This document shows positions 1-14,884 of a DNA stretch of 64,000 bases, piece by piece. The notes under the pieces were generated by a model. The model was given only the letters and a program-made list of their open reading frames with translations. It had not been told where the DNA came from and made no database searches. Made by a program: the position numbers and the translations under genes. This DNA is from Clarkia xantiana subsp. parviflora. Lineage: Eukaryota > Streptophyta > Magnoliopsida > Myrtales > Onagraceae. The DNA lies in NCBI GenBank assembly GCA_036873135.1, contig JAPTYO010000048.1, positions 1 through 64,000 on the forward strand, written 5' to 3'. The number at the start of each line of letters is the position of its first letter. Positions within the stretch are counted from its first letter, which is position 1.

Positions 1-2019
1 AAAGTTCACTGTTTTTTCCTAGGCAGCTGCCTATGGTTTTTCGCAATTTTAATTGCCGATATCTCCTCACTGGACCTCCGAATTGGATGATTTCAGGTGC
101 GTTTTCATTTATTCTAGGCCTATTTTATATTTCCAATGTCAATTTCGCGTTTTAGCTAATTTCAAAGTTCACTGTTTTTTTCCATAGGCAGCTGCCTATG
201 GGTTTTTCGCAATTTTTAATTTGCCGATATCTCCTCACTCGGACCTCCGAATTGGATGATTTCAGGTGCGTTTTCATTTATTCTAGGCCTATTTTATTTT
301 CCAATGTCAATTTCGCGTTTAGCTAATTTCAAAGTTCACTGTTTTTTCCATAGGCAGCTGCCTATGGGTTTTTCGCAATTTTTAATTTGCCGATATCTCC
401 TCACTCGGACCTCCGATTGGATGATTTCAGGTGCGTTTTCATTTATTCTAGGCCTATTTTATATTTCCAATGTCAATTTCGCGTTTTAGCTAATTTCAAA
501 GTTCACTGTTTTTTCCATAGGCAGCTGCCTATGGGTTTTTCGCAATTTTAATTTGCCGATATCTCCTCACTCGGACCTCCGAATTGGATGATTTCAGGTG
601 CGTTTTCATTTATTCTAGGCTATTTTATATTCCAATGTCAATTTCGCGTTTTAGCTAATTTCAAAGTTCACTGTTTTTTCCATAGGCAGCTGCCTATGGG
701 TTTTCGCAATTTTTTAATTTGCCGATATCTCCTCACTCGGACCTCCGAATTGGATGATTTCAGGTGCGTTTTCATTTATTCTAGGCCTATTTTATATTTC
801 CAATGTCAATTTCGCGTTTTAGCTAATTTCAAAGTTCACTGTTTTTTCCATAGGCAGCTGCCTATGGGTTTTTCGCAATTTTTAATTTGCCGATATCTCC
901 TCACTCGGACCTCCGAATTGGATGATTTCAGGTGCGTTTTCATTTATTCTAGGCCTATTTTATATTTCCAATGTCAATTTCGCGTTTTAGCTAATTTCAA
1001 AGTTCACTGTTTTTTCCATAGGCAGCTGCCTATGGTTTTTCGCAATTTTTAATTTGCCGATATCTCCTCACTCGGACCTCCGAATTGGATGATTTCAGGT
1101 GCGTTTTCATTTATTCTAGGCCTATTTTATATTTCCAATGTCAATTTCGCGTTTTAGCTAATTTCAAAGTTCACTGTTTTTTCCATAGGCAGCTGCCTAT
1201 GGGTTTTTCGCAATTTTTAATTTGCCGATATCTCCTCACTCGGACCTCCGAATTGGATGATTTCAGGTGCGTTTTCATTTATTCTAGGCCTATTTTATAT
1301 TTCCAATGTCAATTTCGCGTTTTAGCTAATTTCAAAGTTCACTGTTTTTTCCATAGGCAGCTGCCTATGGGTTTTTCGCAATTTTTAATTTGCCGATATC
1401 TCCTCACTCGGACCTCCGAATTGGATGATTTCAGGTGCGTTTTCATTTATTCTAGGCCTATTTTATATTTCCAATGTCAATTTCGCGTTTTAGCTAATTT
1501 CAAAGTTCACTGTTTTTTCCATAGGCAGCTGCCTATGGGTTTTTCGCAATTTTTAATTTGCCGATATCTCCTCACTCGGACCTCCGAATTGGATGATTTC
1601 AGGTGCGTTTTCATTTATTCTAGGCCTATTTTATATTTCCAATGTCAATTTCGCGTTTTAGCTAATTTCAAAGTTCACTTTTTTTTCCATAGGCAGCTGC
1701 CTATGGGTTTTTCGCAATTTTTAATTTGCCGATATCTCCTCACTCGGACCTCCGAATTGGATGATTTCAGGTGCGTTTTCATTTATTCTAGGCCTATTTT
1801 ATATTTCCAATGTCAATTTCGCGTTTTAGCTAATTTCAAAGTTCACTGTTTTTTCCATAGGCAGCTGCCTATGGGTTTTCGCAATTTTTAATTTGCCGAT
1901 ATCTCCTCACTCGGACCTCCGAATTGGATGATTTCAGGTGCGTTTTCATTTATTCTAGGCCTATTTTATATTTCCAATGTCAATTTCGCGTTTTAGCTAA
2001 TTTCAAAGTTCACTGTTTT

Positions 2020-2230
2020 TTCCATAGGCAGCCCTATGGGTGGTTTTTGGCAATTTTTATTTTTTTTTTAAGCCTATTTTTTTTTGGGGAATTGGGGATG
2101 CCTATGGGTTTTCGCAATTTTTAATTGCCGAATCTCCTCACTCGGACCTCCGAATGGTGATTTCATGTGCGTTTTCATTTATTCTAGGCATATTTTATAT
2201 TTCCAATGTCAATTCCATGTTTTTTATATG
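2020..2230. repeat. Disrupted segment inside the satellite array
   Basis: The monomer pattern collapses here. The palindrome is broken (GCAGCCCTATGGG), followed by T-rich runs, a TTTTTTTTTGGGGAATTGGGG stretch and a second partial monomer with deletions near 2150-2230. It could be a real degenerate junction between subarrays or a local assembly error. The high density of 1-base homopolymer changes between 1 and 4800 makes an error plausible. Confidence 0.6.
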
Positions 2231-4803
2231 CCTATGGGTTTTTCGCAATTTTAATTTGCCGATATCTCCTCACTCGGACCTCCGAATTGGATGATTTCAG
2301 GTGCGTTTTCATTTATTCTAGGCCTATTTTATATTTCCAATGTCAATTTCGCGTTTTAGCTAATTTCAAAGTTCACTGTTTTTTCCATAGGCAGCTGCCT
2401 ATGGGTTTTCGCAATTTTTAATTTGCCGATATCTCCTCACTCGGACCTCCGAATTGGATGATTTCAGGTGCGTTTTCATTTATTCTAGGCCTATTTTATA
2501 TTTCCAATGTCAATTTCGCGTTTTAGCTAATTTCAAAGTTCACTGTTTTTTCCATAGGCAGCTGCTTAGTGTGCTATGGGTTTTTCGCAATTTTTAATTT
2601 GCCGATATCTCCTCACTCGGACCTCCGAATTGGATGATTTCAGGTGCGTTTTCATTTATTCTAGGCCTATTTTATATTTCCAATGTCAATTTCGCGTTTT
2701 AGCTAATTTCAAAGTTCACTGTTTTTTCCATAGGCAGCTGCCTATGGGTTTTTCGCAATTTTTAATTTGCCGATATCTCCTCACTCGGACCTCCGAATTG
2801 GATGATTTCAGGTGCGTTTTCATTTATTCTAGGCCTATTTTATATTTCCAATGTCAATTTCGCGTTTTAGCTAATTTCAAAGTTCACTGTTTTTTCATAG
2901 GCAGCTGCCTATGGGTTTTTCGCAATTTTAATTTGCCGATATCTCCTCACTCGGACCTCCGAATTGGATGATTTCAGGGCGTTTTCATTTATTCTAGGCC
3001 TATTTTATATTTCCAATGTCAATTTCGCGTTTTAGCTAATTTCAAAGTTCACTGTTTTTTCCATAGGCAGCTGCCTATGGGTTTTTCGCAATTTTTAATT
3101 TGCCGATATCTCCTCACTCGGACCTCCGAATTGGATGATTTCAGGTGCGTTTTCATTTATTCTAGGCCTATTTTATATTTCCAATGTCAATTTCGCGTTT
3201 TAGCTAATTTCAAAGTTCACTGTTTTTTCCATAGGCAGCTGCCTATGGGTTTTCGCATTTTTTAATTTGCCGATATCTCCTCACTCGGACCTCCGAATTG
3301 GATGATTTCAGGTGCGTTTTCATTTATTCTAGGCCTATTTTATATTTCCAATGTCAATTTCGCGTTTTAGCTAATTTCAAAGTTCACTGTTTTTTCCATA
3401 GGCAGCTGCCTATGGGTTTTTCGCAATTTTTAATTTGCCGATATCTCCTCACTCGGACCTCCGAATTGGATGATTTCAGGTGCGTTTTCATTTATTCTAG
3501 GCCTATTTTATATTTCCAATGTCAATTTCGCGTTTTAGCTAATTTCAAAGTTCACTGTTTTTTTCCATAGGCAGCTGCCTATGGGTTTTCGCAATTTTAA
3601 TTTGCCGATATCTCCTCACTCGGACCTCCGAATTGGATGATTTCAGGTGCGTTTTCATTTATTCTAGGCCTATTTTATATTTCCAATGTCAATTTCGCGC
3701 ATTTTAGCTAATTTCAAAGTTCACTTTTTTTCCATAGGCAGCTGCCTATGGGTTTTTCGCAATTTTTAATTTGTCGATATCTCCTCACTCGGACCTCCGA
3801 ATTGGATGATTTCAGGTGCGTTTTCATTTATTCTAAGCTATTTTATATTTCCAATGTCAATTTCGCGTTTTAGCTAATTTTAAAGTTCACTGTTTTTTCC
3901 ATAGGCAGCTGCCTATGGGTTTTTCGCAATTTTTAATTTGCCGATATCTCCTCACTCGGACCTCCGAATTGGATGATTTCAGGTGCGTTTTCATTTATTC
4001 TAGGCTCTTTTATATTTCCAATGTCAATTTCGCGTTTTAGCTAATTTCAAAGTTCACTGTTTTTTCCATAGGCAGCTGCCTATGGGTTTTTCGCAATTTT
4101 TAATTTGCCGATATCTCCTCACTCGGACCTCCGAATTGGATGATTTCAGGTGCGTTTTCATTTATTCTAGGCCTATTTTATATTTCCAATGTCAATTTCG
4201 CGTTTTAGCTAATTTCAAAGTTCACTGTTTTTTCCATAGGCAGCTGCCTATGGGTTTTTCAATTTTTAATTTGCCGATATCTCCTCACTCGGACCTCCGA
4301 ATTGGATGATTTCAGGTGCGTTTCATTTATTCTAGGCCTATTTTTATTTCCAATGTCAATTTCGCGTTTTAGCTTATTTCAAAGTTCACTGTTTTTTCAT
4401 AGGCAGCTGCCTATGGGTTTTTCGCAATTTTTAATTTGCCGATATCTCCTCACTCGGACCTCCGAATTGGATGATTTCAGGTGCGTTTTCATTTATTCTA
4501 GGCCTATTTTATATTCCAATGTCAATTTCGCGTTTTAGCTAATTTCAAAGTTCACTGTTTTTTCATAGGCAGCTGCCTATGGGTTTTTCGCAATTTTTAA
4601 TTTGCTGATATCTCCTCACTCGGACCTCCGAATTGGATGATTTCAGGTGCGTTTTCATTTATTCTAGGCCTATTTTATATTCCAATGTCAATTTCGCGTT
4701 TTAGCTAATTTCAAAGTTCACTGTTTTTTCCATAGGCAGCTGCCTATGGGTTTTTCGCAATTTTTAATTTGCCGATATCTCCTCACTCGGACCTCCGAAT
4801 TGG

Positions 4804-7800
4804 ATGATTTCAGGTGATTTTATTTATTCTAGGCCTATTTTATATTTCCAATGTCAATTTCGCGTTTTAGCTAATTTCAAAGTTCATTATTTTTTCCATA
4901 GGCAGCTGCCTATGGGTTTTTCGCAATTTTTAATTTGCCGATATCTCCTCACTCGGACCTCCGAATTGGATGATTTCAGGTGCGTTTTCATTTATTCTAG
5001 GCCTATTTTATATTTCCAATGTCAATTTCGCGTTTTAGCTAATTTCAAAGTTCACTGTTTTTTCCATAGGCAGCTGCCTATGGGTTTTTCGCAATTTTTA
5101 ATTTGCCGATATCTCCTCACTCGGACCTCCGAATTGGATGATTTCAGGTGCGTTTTCATTTATTCTAGGCCTATTTTATATTTCCAATGTCAATTTCGCG
5201 TTTTAGCTAATTTCAAAGTTCAGTGTTTTTTCCATAGGCAGCTGCCTATGGGTTTTTCGCAATTTTTAATTTGCCGATATCTCCTCACTCGGACCTCCGA
5301 ATTGGTTGATTTCAGGTGCGTTTTCATTTATTCTAGGCCTATTTTATATTTCCAATGTCAATTTCGCGTTTTAGCTAATTTCAAAGTTCACTGTTTTTTC
5401 CATAGGCAGCTGCCTATGGGTTTTTCGCAATTTTTAATTTGCCGATATCTCCTCACTCGGACCTCCGAATTGGATGATTTCAGGTGCGTTTTCATTTATT
5501 CTAGGCCTATTTTATATTTCCAATGTCAATTTCGCGTTTTAGCTAATTTCAAAGTTCAGTGTTTTTTCCATAGGCAGCTGCCTATGGGTTTTTCGCAATT
5601 TTTAATTTGCCGATATCTCCTCACTCGGACCTCCGAATTGGATGATTTCAGGTGCGTTTTCATTTATTCTAGGCCTATTTTATATTTCCAATGTCAATTT
5701 CGCGTTTTAGCTAATTTCAAAGTTCACTGTTTTTTCCATAGGCAGCTGCCTATGGGTTTTTCGCAATTTTTAATTTGCCGATATCTCCTCACTCGGACCT
5801 CCGAATTGGATGATTTCAGGTGCGTTTTCATTTATTCTAGGCCTATTTTATATTTCCAATGTCAATTTCGCGTTTTAGCTAATTTCAAAGTTCACTGTTT
5901 TTTCCATAGGCAGCTGCCTATGTGTTTTTCGCAATTTTTAATTTGCCGATATCTCCTCACTCGGACCTCCGAATTGGATGATTTCAGGTGCGTTTTCATT
6001 TATTCTAGGCCTATTTTATATTTCCAATGTCAATTTCGCGTTTAAGCTAATTTCAAAGTTCACTGTTTTTTCCATAGGCAGCTGCCTATGGGTTTTTCGC
6101 AATTTTTAATTTGTCCGATATCTCCTCACTCGGACCTCCGAATTGGATGATTTCAGGTGCGTTTTCATTTATTCTAGGCCAATTTTATATTTCCAATGTC
6201 AATTTCGCGTTTTAGCTAATTTCAAAGTTCACTGTTTTTTCCATAGGCAGCTGCCTATGGGTTTTTCGCAATTTTTAATTTGCCGATATCTCCTCACTCG
6301 GACCTCCGAATTGGATGATTTCAGGTGCGTTTTCATTTATTCTAGGCCTATTTTATATTTCCAATGTCAATTTCGCGTTTTAGCTAATTTCAAAGTTCAC
6401 TGTTTTTTCCATAGGCAGCTGCCTATGGGTTTTTCGCAATTTTTAATTTGCCGATATCTCCTCACTCGGACCTCCGAATTGGATGATTTCAGGTGCGTTT
6501 TCATTTATTCTAGGCCTATTTTATATTTCCAATGTCAATTTCGCGTTTTAGCTAATTTCAAAGTTCACTGTTTTTTCCATAGGCAGCTGCCTATGGGTTT
6601 TTCGCAATTTTTAATTTGCCGATATCTCCTCACTCGGACCTCCGAATTGGATGATTTCAGGTGCGTTTTCATTTATTCTAGGCCTATTTTATATTTCCAA
6701 TGTCAATTTCGCGTTTTAGCTAATTTCAAAGTTCACTGTTTTTTCCATAGGCAGCTGCCTATGGGTTTTTCGCAATTTTTAATTTGCCGATATCTCCTCA
6801 CTCGGACCTCCGAATTGGATGATTTCAGGTGCGTTTTCATTTATTCTAGGCCTATTTTATATTTCCAATGTCAATTTCGCGTTTTAGCTAATTTCAAAGT
6901 TCACTGTTTTTTCCATAGGCAGCTGCCTATGGGTTTTTCGCAATTTTTAATTTGCCGATATCTCCTCACTCGGACCTCCGAATTGGATGATTTCAGGTGC
7001 GATTTCATTTATTCTAGGCCTATTTTATATTTCCAATGTCAATTTCGCGTTTTAGCTAATTTCAAAGTTCACTGTTTTTTCCATAGGCAGCTGCCTCTGG
7101 GTTTTTCGCAATTTTTAATTTGCCGATATCTCCTCACTCGGACCTCCGAATTGGATGATTTCAGGTGCGTTTTCATTTATTCTAGGCCTATTTTATATTT
7201 CCAATGTCAATTTCGCGTTTTAGCTAATTTCAAAGTTCACTGTTTTTTCCATAGGCAGCTGCCTATAGGTTTTTCGCAATTTTTAATTTGCCGATATCTC
7301 CTCACTCGGACCTCCGAATTGGATGATTTCAGGTGCGTTTTCATTTATTCTAGGCCTATTTTATATTTCCAATGTCAATTTCGCGTTTTAGCTAATTTCA
7401 AAGTTCACTGTTTTTTCCATAGGCAGCTGCCTATGTGTTTTTCGCAATTTTTAATTTGCCGATATCTCCTCACTCGGACCTCCGAATTGGATGATTTCAG
7501 GTGCGTTTTCATTTATTCTAGGCCTATTTTATATTTCCAATGTCAATTTCGCGTTTTAGCTAATTTCAAAGTTCACTGTTTTTTCCATAGGCAGCTGCCT
7601 ATGGGTTTTTCGCAATTTTTAATTTGCCGATATCTCCTCACTCGGACCTCCGAATTGGATGATTTCAGGTGCGTTTTCATTTATTCTAGGCCAATTTTAT
7701 ATTTCCAATGTCCATTTCGCGTTTTAGCTAATTTCAAAGTTCACTATTTTTTCCATAGGCAGCTGCCTATGGGTTTTTCGCAATTTTTAATTTGCCGATA

Positions 7801-10111
7801 TCTCCTCACTCGGACCTCCGAATTGGATGAATTCAGGTGCGTTTTCATTTATTCTAGGCCTATTTTATATTTCCAATGTCAATTTCGCGTTTTAGCTAAT
7901 TTCAAAGTTCACTGTTTTTTCCATAGGCAGCTGCCTATGGGTTTTTCGCAATTTTTAATTTGCCGATATCTCCTCACTCGGACCTCAGAATTGGATGATT
8001 TCAGGTGCGTTTTCATTTATTCTAGGCCTATTTTATATTTCCAATGTCAATTTCGCGTTTTAGCTAATTTCAAAGTTCACTGTTTTTTCCATAGGCAGCT
8101 GCCTATGGGTTTTTCGCAATTTTTAATTTGCCGATATCTCCTCACTCGGACCTCAGAATTGGATGATTTCAGGTGCGTTTTCATTTATTCTAGGCCTATT
8201 TTATATTTCCAATGTCAATTTCGCGTTTTAGCTAATTTCAAAGTTCACTGTTTTTTCCATAGGCAGCTGCCTATGGGTTTTTCGCAATTTTTAATTTGCC
8301 GATATCTCCTCACTCGGACCTCCGAATTGGATGATTTCAGGTGCGATTTCATTTATTCTAGGCCTATTTTATATTTCCAATGTCCATTTCGCGTTTTAGC
8401 TAATTTCAAAGTTCACTGTTTTTTCCATAGGCAGCTGCCTATGGGTTTTTCGCAATTTTTAATTTGCCGATATCTCCTCACTCGGACCTCCGAATTGGAT
8501 GATTTCAGGTGCGTTTTCATTTATTCTAGGCCTATTTTATATTTCCAATGTCAATTTCGCGTTTTAGCTAATTTCAAAGTTCACTGTTTTTTCCATAGGC
8601 AGCTGCCTATGGGTTTTTCGCAATTTTTAATTTGCCGATATCTCCTCACTCGGACCTCCGAATTGGATGATTTCAGGTGCGTTTTCATTTATTCTAGGCC
8701 TATTTTATATTTCCAATGTCAATTTCGCGTTTTAGCTAATTTCAAAGTTCAGTGTTTTTTCTATAAGCAGCTGCCTATGGGTTTTTCGCAATTTTTAATT
8801 TGCCGATATCTCCTCACTCGGACCTCCGAATTGGATGATTTCAGGTGCGTTTTCATTTATTCTAGGCCTATTTTATATTTCCAATGTCAATTTCGCGTTT
8901 TAGCTAATTTCAAAGTTCATTGTTTTTTCCATAGGCAGCTGCCTATGGGTTTTTCGCAATTTTTAATTTGCCGATATCTCCTCACTCGGACCTCCGAATT
9001 GGATGATTTCAGGTGCGATTTCATTTATTCTAGGCCTATTTTATATTTCCAATGTCAATTTCGCGTTTTAGCTAATTTCAAAGTTCACTGTTTTTTCCAT
9101 AGGCAGCTGCCTATGGGTTTTTCGCAATTTTTAATTTGCCGATATCTCCTCACTCGGACCTCCGAATTGGATGATTTCAGATGCGTTTTCATTTATTCTA
9201 GGCCTATTTTATATTTCCAATGTCAATTTCGCGTTTTAGCTAATTTCAAAGTTCACTGTTTTTTCCATAGGCAGCTGCCTATAGGTTTTTCGCAATTTTT
9301 AATTTGCCGATATCTCCTCACTCGGACCTCCGAATTGGATGATTTCAGGTGCGATTTCATTTATTCTAGGCCTATTTTATATTTCCAATGTCAATTTCGC
9401 GTTTTAGCTAATTTCAAAGTTCACTGTTTTTTCCATAGGCAGCTGCCTATGGGTTTTTCGCAATTTTTAATTTGCCGATATCTCCTCACTCGGACCTCCG
9501 AATTGGATGATTTCAGGTGCGAATTCATTTATTCTAGGCCTATTTTATATTTCCAATGTCAATTTCGCGTTTTAGCTAATTTCAAAGTTCACTGTTTTTT
9601 CCATAGGCAGCTGCCTATGGGTTTTTCGCAATTTTTAATTTGCCGATATCTCCTCACTCGGACCTCCGAATTGGATGATTTCAGGTGTGTTTTCATTTAT
9701 TCTAGGCCTATTTTATATTTCCAATGTCAATTTCGCGTTTCAGCTAATTTCAAAGTTCACTGTTTTTTCCATAGGCAGCTGCCTATGGGTTTTTCGCAAT
9801 TTTTAATTTGCCGATATCTCCTCACTCGGACCTCCGAATTGGATGATTTCAGGTGCGTTTTCATTTATTCTAGGCCTATTTTATATTTCCAATGTCAATT
9901 TCGTGTTTTAGCTAATTTCAAAGTTCACTGTTTTTTCCATAGGCAGCTGCCTATGGGTTTTTCGCAATTTTTAATTTGCCGATATCTCCTCACTCGGACC
10001 TCCGAATTGGATGATTTCAGGTGCTTTTTCATTTATTCTAGGCCTATTTTATATTTCCAATGTCAATTTTGCGTTTTAGCTAATTTCAAAGTTCACTCTT
10101 TTTTTTCATAG
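4804..10111. repeat. Homogenised core of the 168-bp array
   Basis: About 31 consecutive monomers differ from one another by only scattered substitutions, with very few length changes. Shared variants lie at multiples of 168 bp: a GCGATTTC variant near 7001, 8345, 9017 and 9355, and a CAGTG variant near 5222, 5558 and 8750. Two linked variants, TGTGTTTTTC at 5921 and GGCCAATTTT near 6179, recur at 7434 and 7691, nine monomers later. This suggests local block duplication by unequal exchange. Confidence 0.8.
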
Positions 10112-12070
10112 GCAGCTGCCTATGGGTTTTTCGCAATTTTTAATTTGTCGATATCTCCTCACTCGGACCTCCGAATTGGATGATTTCAGGTGCGTTTTCA
10201 TTTATTCTAGGCCTATTTTATATTTCCAATGTCAATTTCGCGTTTTAGCTAATTTCAAAGTTCACTGTTTTTTCCATAGGCAGCTGCCTATGGGTTTTTC
10301 GCAATTTTTAATTTGCCGATATCTCCTCACTCGGACCTCCGAATTGGATGATTTCAGTGTGATTTCATTTATTCTAGGCCTATTTTATATTTCCAATGTC
10401 AATTTCGCGTTTTAGCTAATTTCAAAGTTCACTGTTTTTTCCATAGGCAGCTGCCTATAGGTTTTTCGCAATTTTTAATTTGCCGATATCTCCTCACTCG
10501 GACCTCCGAATTGGATGATTTCAGGTGCGTTTTCATTTATTCTAGGCATATTTTATATTTCCAATGTCAATTTCGCGTTTTATATTTCCTATGGCTTTTT
10601 CGCAATTTTTAATTTGCCGATATCTCCTCACTCGGACCTCCGAATTGGATGATTTCAGGTGCGTTTTCATTTATTCTAGGCCTATTTTATATTTCCAATG
10701 TCAATTTCGCGTTTTAGCTAATTTCAAAGTTCACTGTTTTTTCCATAGGCAGCTGCCTATGGGTTTTTCGCAATTTTTAATTTGCCGATATCTCCTCACT
10801 CGGACCTCCGAATTGGATGATTTCAGGTGTGTTTTATTTATTCTAGGCCTATTTTATATTTCCAATGTCAATTTCGCGTTTTAGCTAATTTCAAAGTTCA
10901 TTATTTTTTCCATAGGCAGCTGCCTATGGGTTTTTCGCAATTTTTAATTTGCCGATATCTCCTCACTCGGACCTCCGAATTGGATGATTTCAGGTGCGTT
11001 TTCATTTATTCTAGGCCTATTTTATATTTCCAATGTCAATTTCGCGTTTTAGCTAATTTCAAAGTTCACTGTTTTTCCATAGGCAGCTGCCTATGGGTTT
11101 TTCGCAATTTTTAATTTGCCGATATCTCTCACTCGGACCTCCGAATTGGATGATTTCAGGTGCGTTTTCATTTATTCTAGGCCTATTTTATATTTCCAAT
11201 GTCAATTTCGCGTTTTAGCTAATTTCAAAGTTCACTGTTTTTTTCATAGGCAGCTGCCTATGGGTTTTTCGCAATTTTTAATTTGCCGATATCTCCTCAC
11301 TCGGACCTCCGAATTGGATGATTTCAGGTGCGTTTTCATTTATTCTAGGCCTATTTTATATTTCCAATGTCAATTTCGCGTTTTAGCTAATTTCAAAGTT
11401 CACTGTTTTTTCCATAGGCAGCTGCCTATGGGTTTTTCGCAATTTTTAATTTGCCGATATCTCCTCACTCGGACCTCCGAATTGGATGATTTCAGGTGCG
11501 TTTTCATTTATTCTAGGCCTATTTTATATTTCCAATGTCAATTTCGCGTTTAGCTAATTTCAAAGTTCACTGTTTTTTCCATAGGCAGCTGCCTATGGGT
11601 TTTCCGCATTTTTAATTTGCCGATATCTCCTCACTCGGACCTCCGAATTGGATGATTTCAGGTGCGTTTTCATTTATTCTAGGCCTATTTTATATTTCCA
11701 ATGTCAATTTCGCGTTTCAGCTAATTTCAAAGTTCACTGTTTTTTCCATAGGCAGCTGCCTAAGGGTTTTCCGCAATTTTTAATTTGCCGATATCTCCTC
11801 ACTCGGACCTCCGAATTGGATGATTTCAGGTGCGTTTTCATTTATTCTAGGCCTATTTTATATTTCCAATGTCAATTTGCGTTTTAGCTAATTTCAAAGT
11901 TCACTCTTTTTTTCCATAGGCAGCTGCCTATGGGTTTTTCGCAATTTTTAATTTGCCGATATCTCCTCACTCGGACCTCCGAATTGGATGATTTCGGGTG
12001 CGTTTTCATTTATTCTAGGCCTATTTTATATTTCCAATGTCAATTTCGCGTTTTAGCTTATTTCAAAGTT

Positions 12071-14884
12071 CACTCTTTTTTCATAGGCAGCTGCCTATGG
12101 GTTTTTCGCAATTTTTAATTTGCCGATATCTCCTCACTCGGACCTCCGAATTGGATGATTTCAGGTGCGTTTTCATTTATTCTAAGCCTATTTTATATTT
12201 CCAATGTCAATTTCGCGTTTTAGCTAATTTTAAATTTCACTGTTTTTTCCATAGGCAGCTGCCTATGGATTTTTCGCAATTTTTAATTTGCCGATATCTC
12301 CTCACTCGGACCTCCGAATTGGATGATTTCAGGTGCGTTTTCATTTATTCTAGGCTATTTTATATTTCCAATGTCAGTTTCGCGTTTTAGCTAATTTCAA
12401 AGTTCACTGTTTTTTCCATAGGCAGCTGCCTATGGGTTTTTCGCAATTTTTAATTTGCCGATATCTCCTCACTCGGACCTCCGAATTGGATGATTTCAGG
12501 TGCGTTTTCATTTATTCTAGGCCTATTTTATATTTCCAATGTCAGTTTCGCGTTTTAGCTAATTTCAAAGTTCACTGTTTTTTCCATAGGCAGCTGCCTA
12601 TGGGTTTTTCATAATTTTTAATTTGCCGATATCTCCTCACTCGGACCTCCGAATTGGATGATTTCAGGTGCGATTTCATTTATTCTAGGCCTATATTTCC
12701 AATGTCAATTTTGCGTTTTAGATTATTTCAAAGTACACTGTTTTTTCATAGGCAGCTGCCTATGGGTTTTTCGCAATTTTTAATTTGCTGATATCTCCTC
12801 ACTCGGACCTCCGAATTGGATGATTTCAGGTGCGTTGTCATTTATTCTAGGCCTATTTTATATTTCCAATGTTAATTTCGCGTTTTAGCTAATTTCAAAG
12901 TTCACTGTTTTTTCCATAGGCAGCTGCCTATGGGTTTTTCGCAATTTTTAATTTGCCGATATCTCCTCACTCGGACCTCCGAATTGGATGATTTCAGGTG
13001 CGTTTTCATTTATTCTAGGCCTATTTTATATTTCCAATGTCAATTTCGCGTTTTATATTTCCTATGGGTTTTTCGCAATTTTTAATTTGCCGATATCTCC
13101 TCACTCGGACCTCCGAATTGGATGATTTCAGGTGCGTTTTCATTTATTCTAGGCCTATTTTATATTTCCAATGTCAATTTCGCGTTTTAGCTAATTTCAA
13201 AGTTCACTGTTTTTTCCATAGGCAGCTGCCTATGGGTTTTTCGCAATTTTTAATTTGCCGATATCTCCTCACTCGGACCTCCGAATTGGATGATTTCAGG
13301 TGTGATTTTATTTATTCTAGGCCTATTTTATATTTCCAATGTCAATTTCGCATTTTAGCTAATTTCAAAGTTCATTATTTTTTCCATAGGCAGCTGCCTA
13401 TGGGTTTTTCGCAATTTTTAATTTGCCGATATCTCCTCACTCGGACCTCCGAATTGGATGATTTCAGGTGCGTTTTCATTTATTCTAGGCCTATTTTATA
13501 TTTCCAATGTCAATTTCGCGTTTTAGCTAATTTCAAAGTTCACTGTTTTTTCCATAGGCAGCTGCCTATGGGTTTTTCGCAATTTTTAATTTGCCGATAT
13601 CTCCTCACTCGGAACTCCGAATTGGATGATTTCAGGTGTGATTTTATTTATTCTAGGCCTATTTTATATTTCCAATGTCAATTTCGCGTTTTAGCTAATT
13701 TCAAAGTTCATTATTTTTTCCATAGGCAGCTGCCTATGGGTTTTTCGCAATTTTTAATTTGCCGATATCTCCTCACTCGGACCTCCGAATTGGATGATTT
13801 CAGGTGCGTTTTCATTTATTCTAGGCCTATTTTATATTTCCAATGTCAATTTCGCGTTTTAGCTAATTTCAAAGTTCACTGTTTTTTCCATAGGCAGCTG
13901 CCTATGGGTTTTTCGCAATTTTTAATTTGTCGTTATCTCTTCACTCGGACCTCCGAATTGGATGATTTCAGGTGCGTTTTCATTTATTCTAGGCCTATTT
14001 TATATTTCCAATGTCAATTTCGCGTTTTAGCTAATTTCAAAGTTCACTGTTTTTTTCATAGGCAGCTGCCTATGGGTTTTTCGCAATTTTTAATTTCCCG
14101 ATATCTCCTCACTCGGACCTCCGAATTGGATGTTTTCAGGTGCGTTTTCATTTATTCTAGGCCTATTTTATATTTCCAATGTCAATTTCGCGTTTTAGCT
14201 AATTTCAAAGTTCACTGTTTTTTCCATAGGCAGCTGCCTATGGGTTTTTCGCAATTTTTAATTTGCCGATATCTCCTCACTCGGACCTCCGAATTGGATG
14301 ATTTCAGGTGCGAATTCATTTATTCTAGGCCTATTTTATATTTCCAATATCAATTTCGCGTTTAGCTAATTTCAAAGTTCACTGTTTTTTCCATAGGCTG
14401 CTGCCTAAGGGTTTTCCGCATTTTTAATTTGCCGATATCTCCTCACTCGGACCTCCGAATTGGATGATTTCAGGTGCGTTTTCATTTATTCTAGGCCTAT
14501 TTTATATTTCCAATGTCAATTTCGTGTTTCAGCTAATTTCAAAGTTCACTGTTTTATCCTTAGGCTGCTGCCTAAGGGTTTTCCGCAATTTTTAATTTGC
14601 CGATATCTCCTCACTCGGACCTCCGAATTGGATGATTTCAGGTGCGTTTTCATTTATTCTAGGCATATTTTATATTTCCAATGTCAATTTTGCGTTTTAG
14701 CTAATTTCAAAGTTCACTCTTTTTTTCCATAGGCAGCTGCCTTTGGGTTTTTCGCAATTTTTAATTTGCCGATATCTCCTCACTCGGACCTCCGGATTGG
14801 ATGATTTCGGGTGCGTTTTTCATTTATTCTAGGACTATTTTATATTTCCAATGTCAATTTCGCATTTTAGCTTATTTCAAAGTT
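12071..14884. repeat. Satellite higher-order block A (about 16.7 monomers)
   Basis: First of three blocks sharing diagnostic monomer variants in the same order. Markers are CACTC followed by T-run at the block start (12071), ATAATTTTT in place of GCAATTTTT at 12611, GATTATTTC at about 12721, and GCGTTGTCATTTA at about 12833. Corresponding markers lie 2814 bp further on in block B. Confidence 0.75.
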
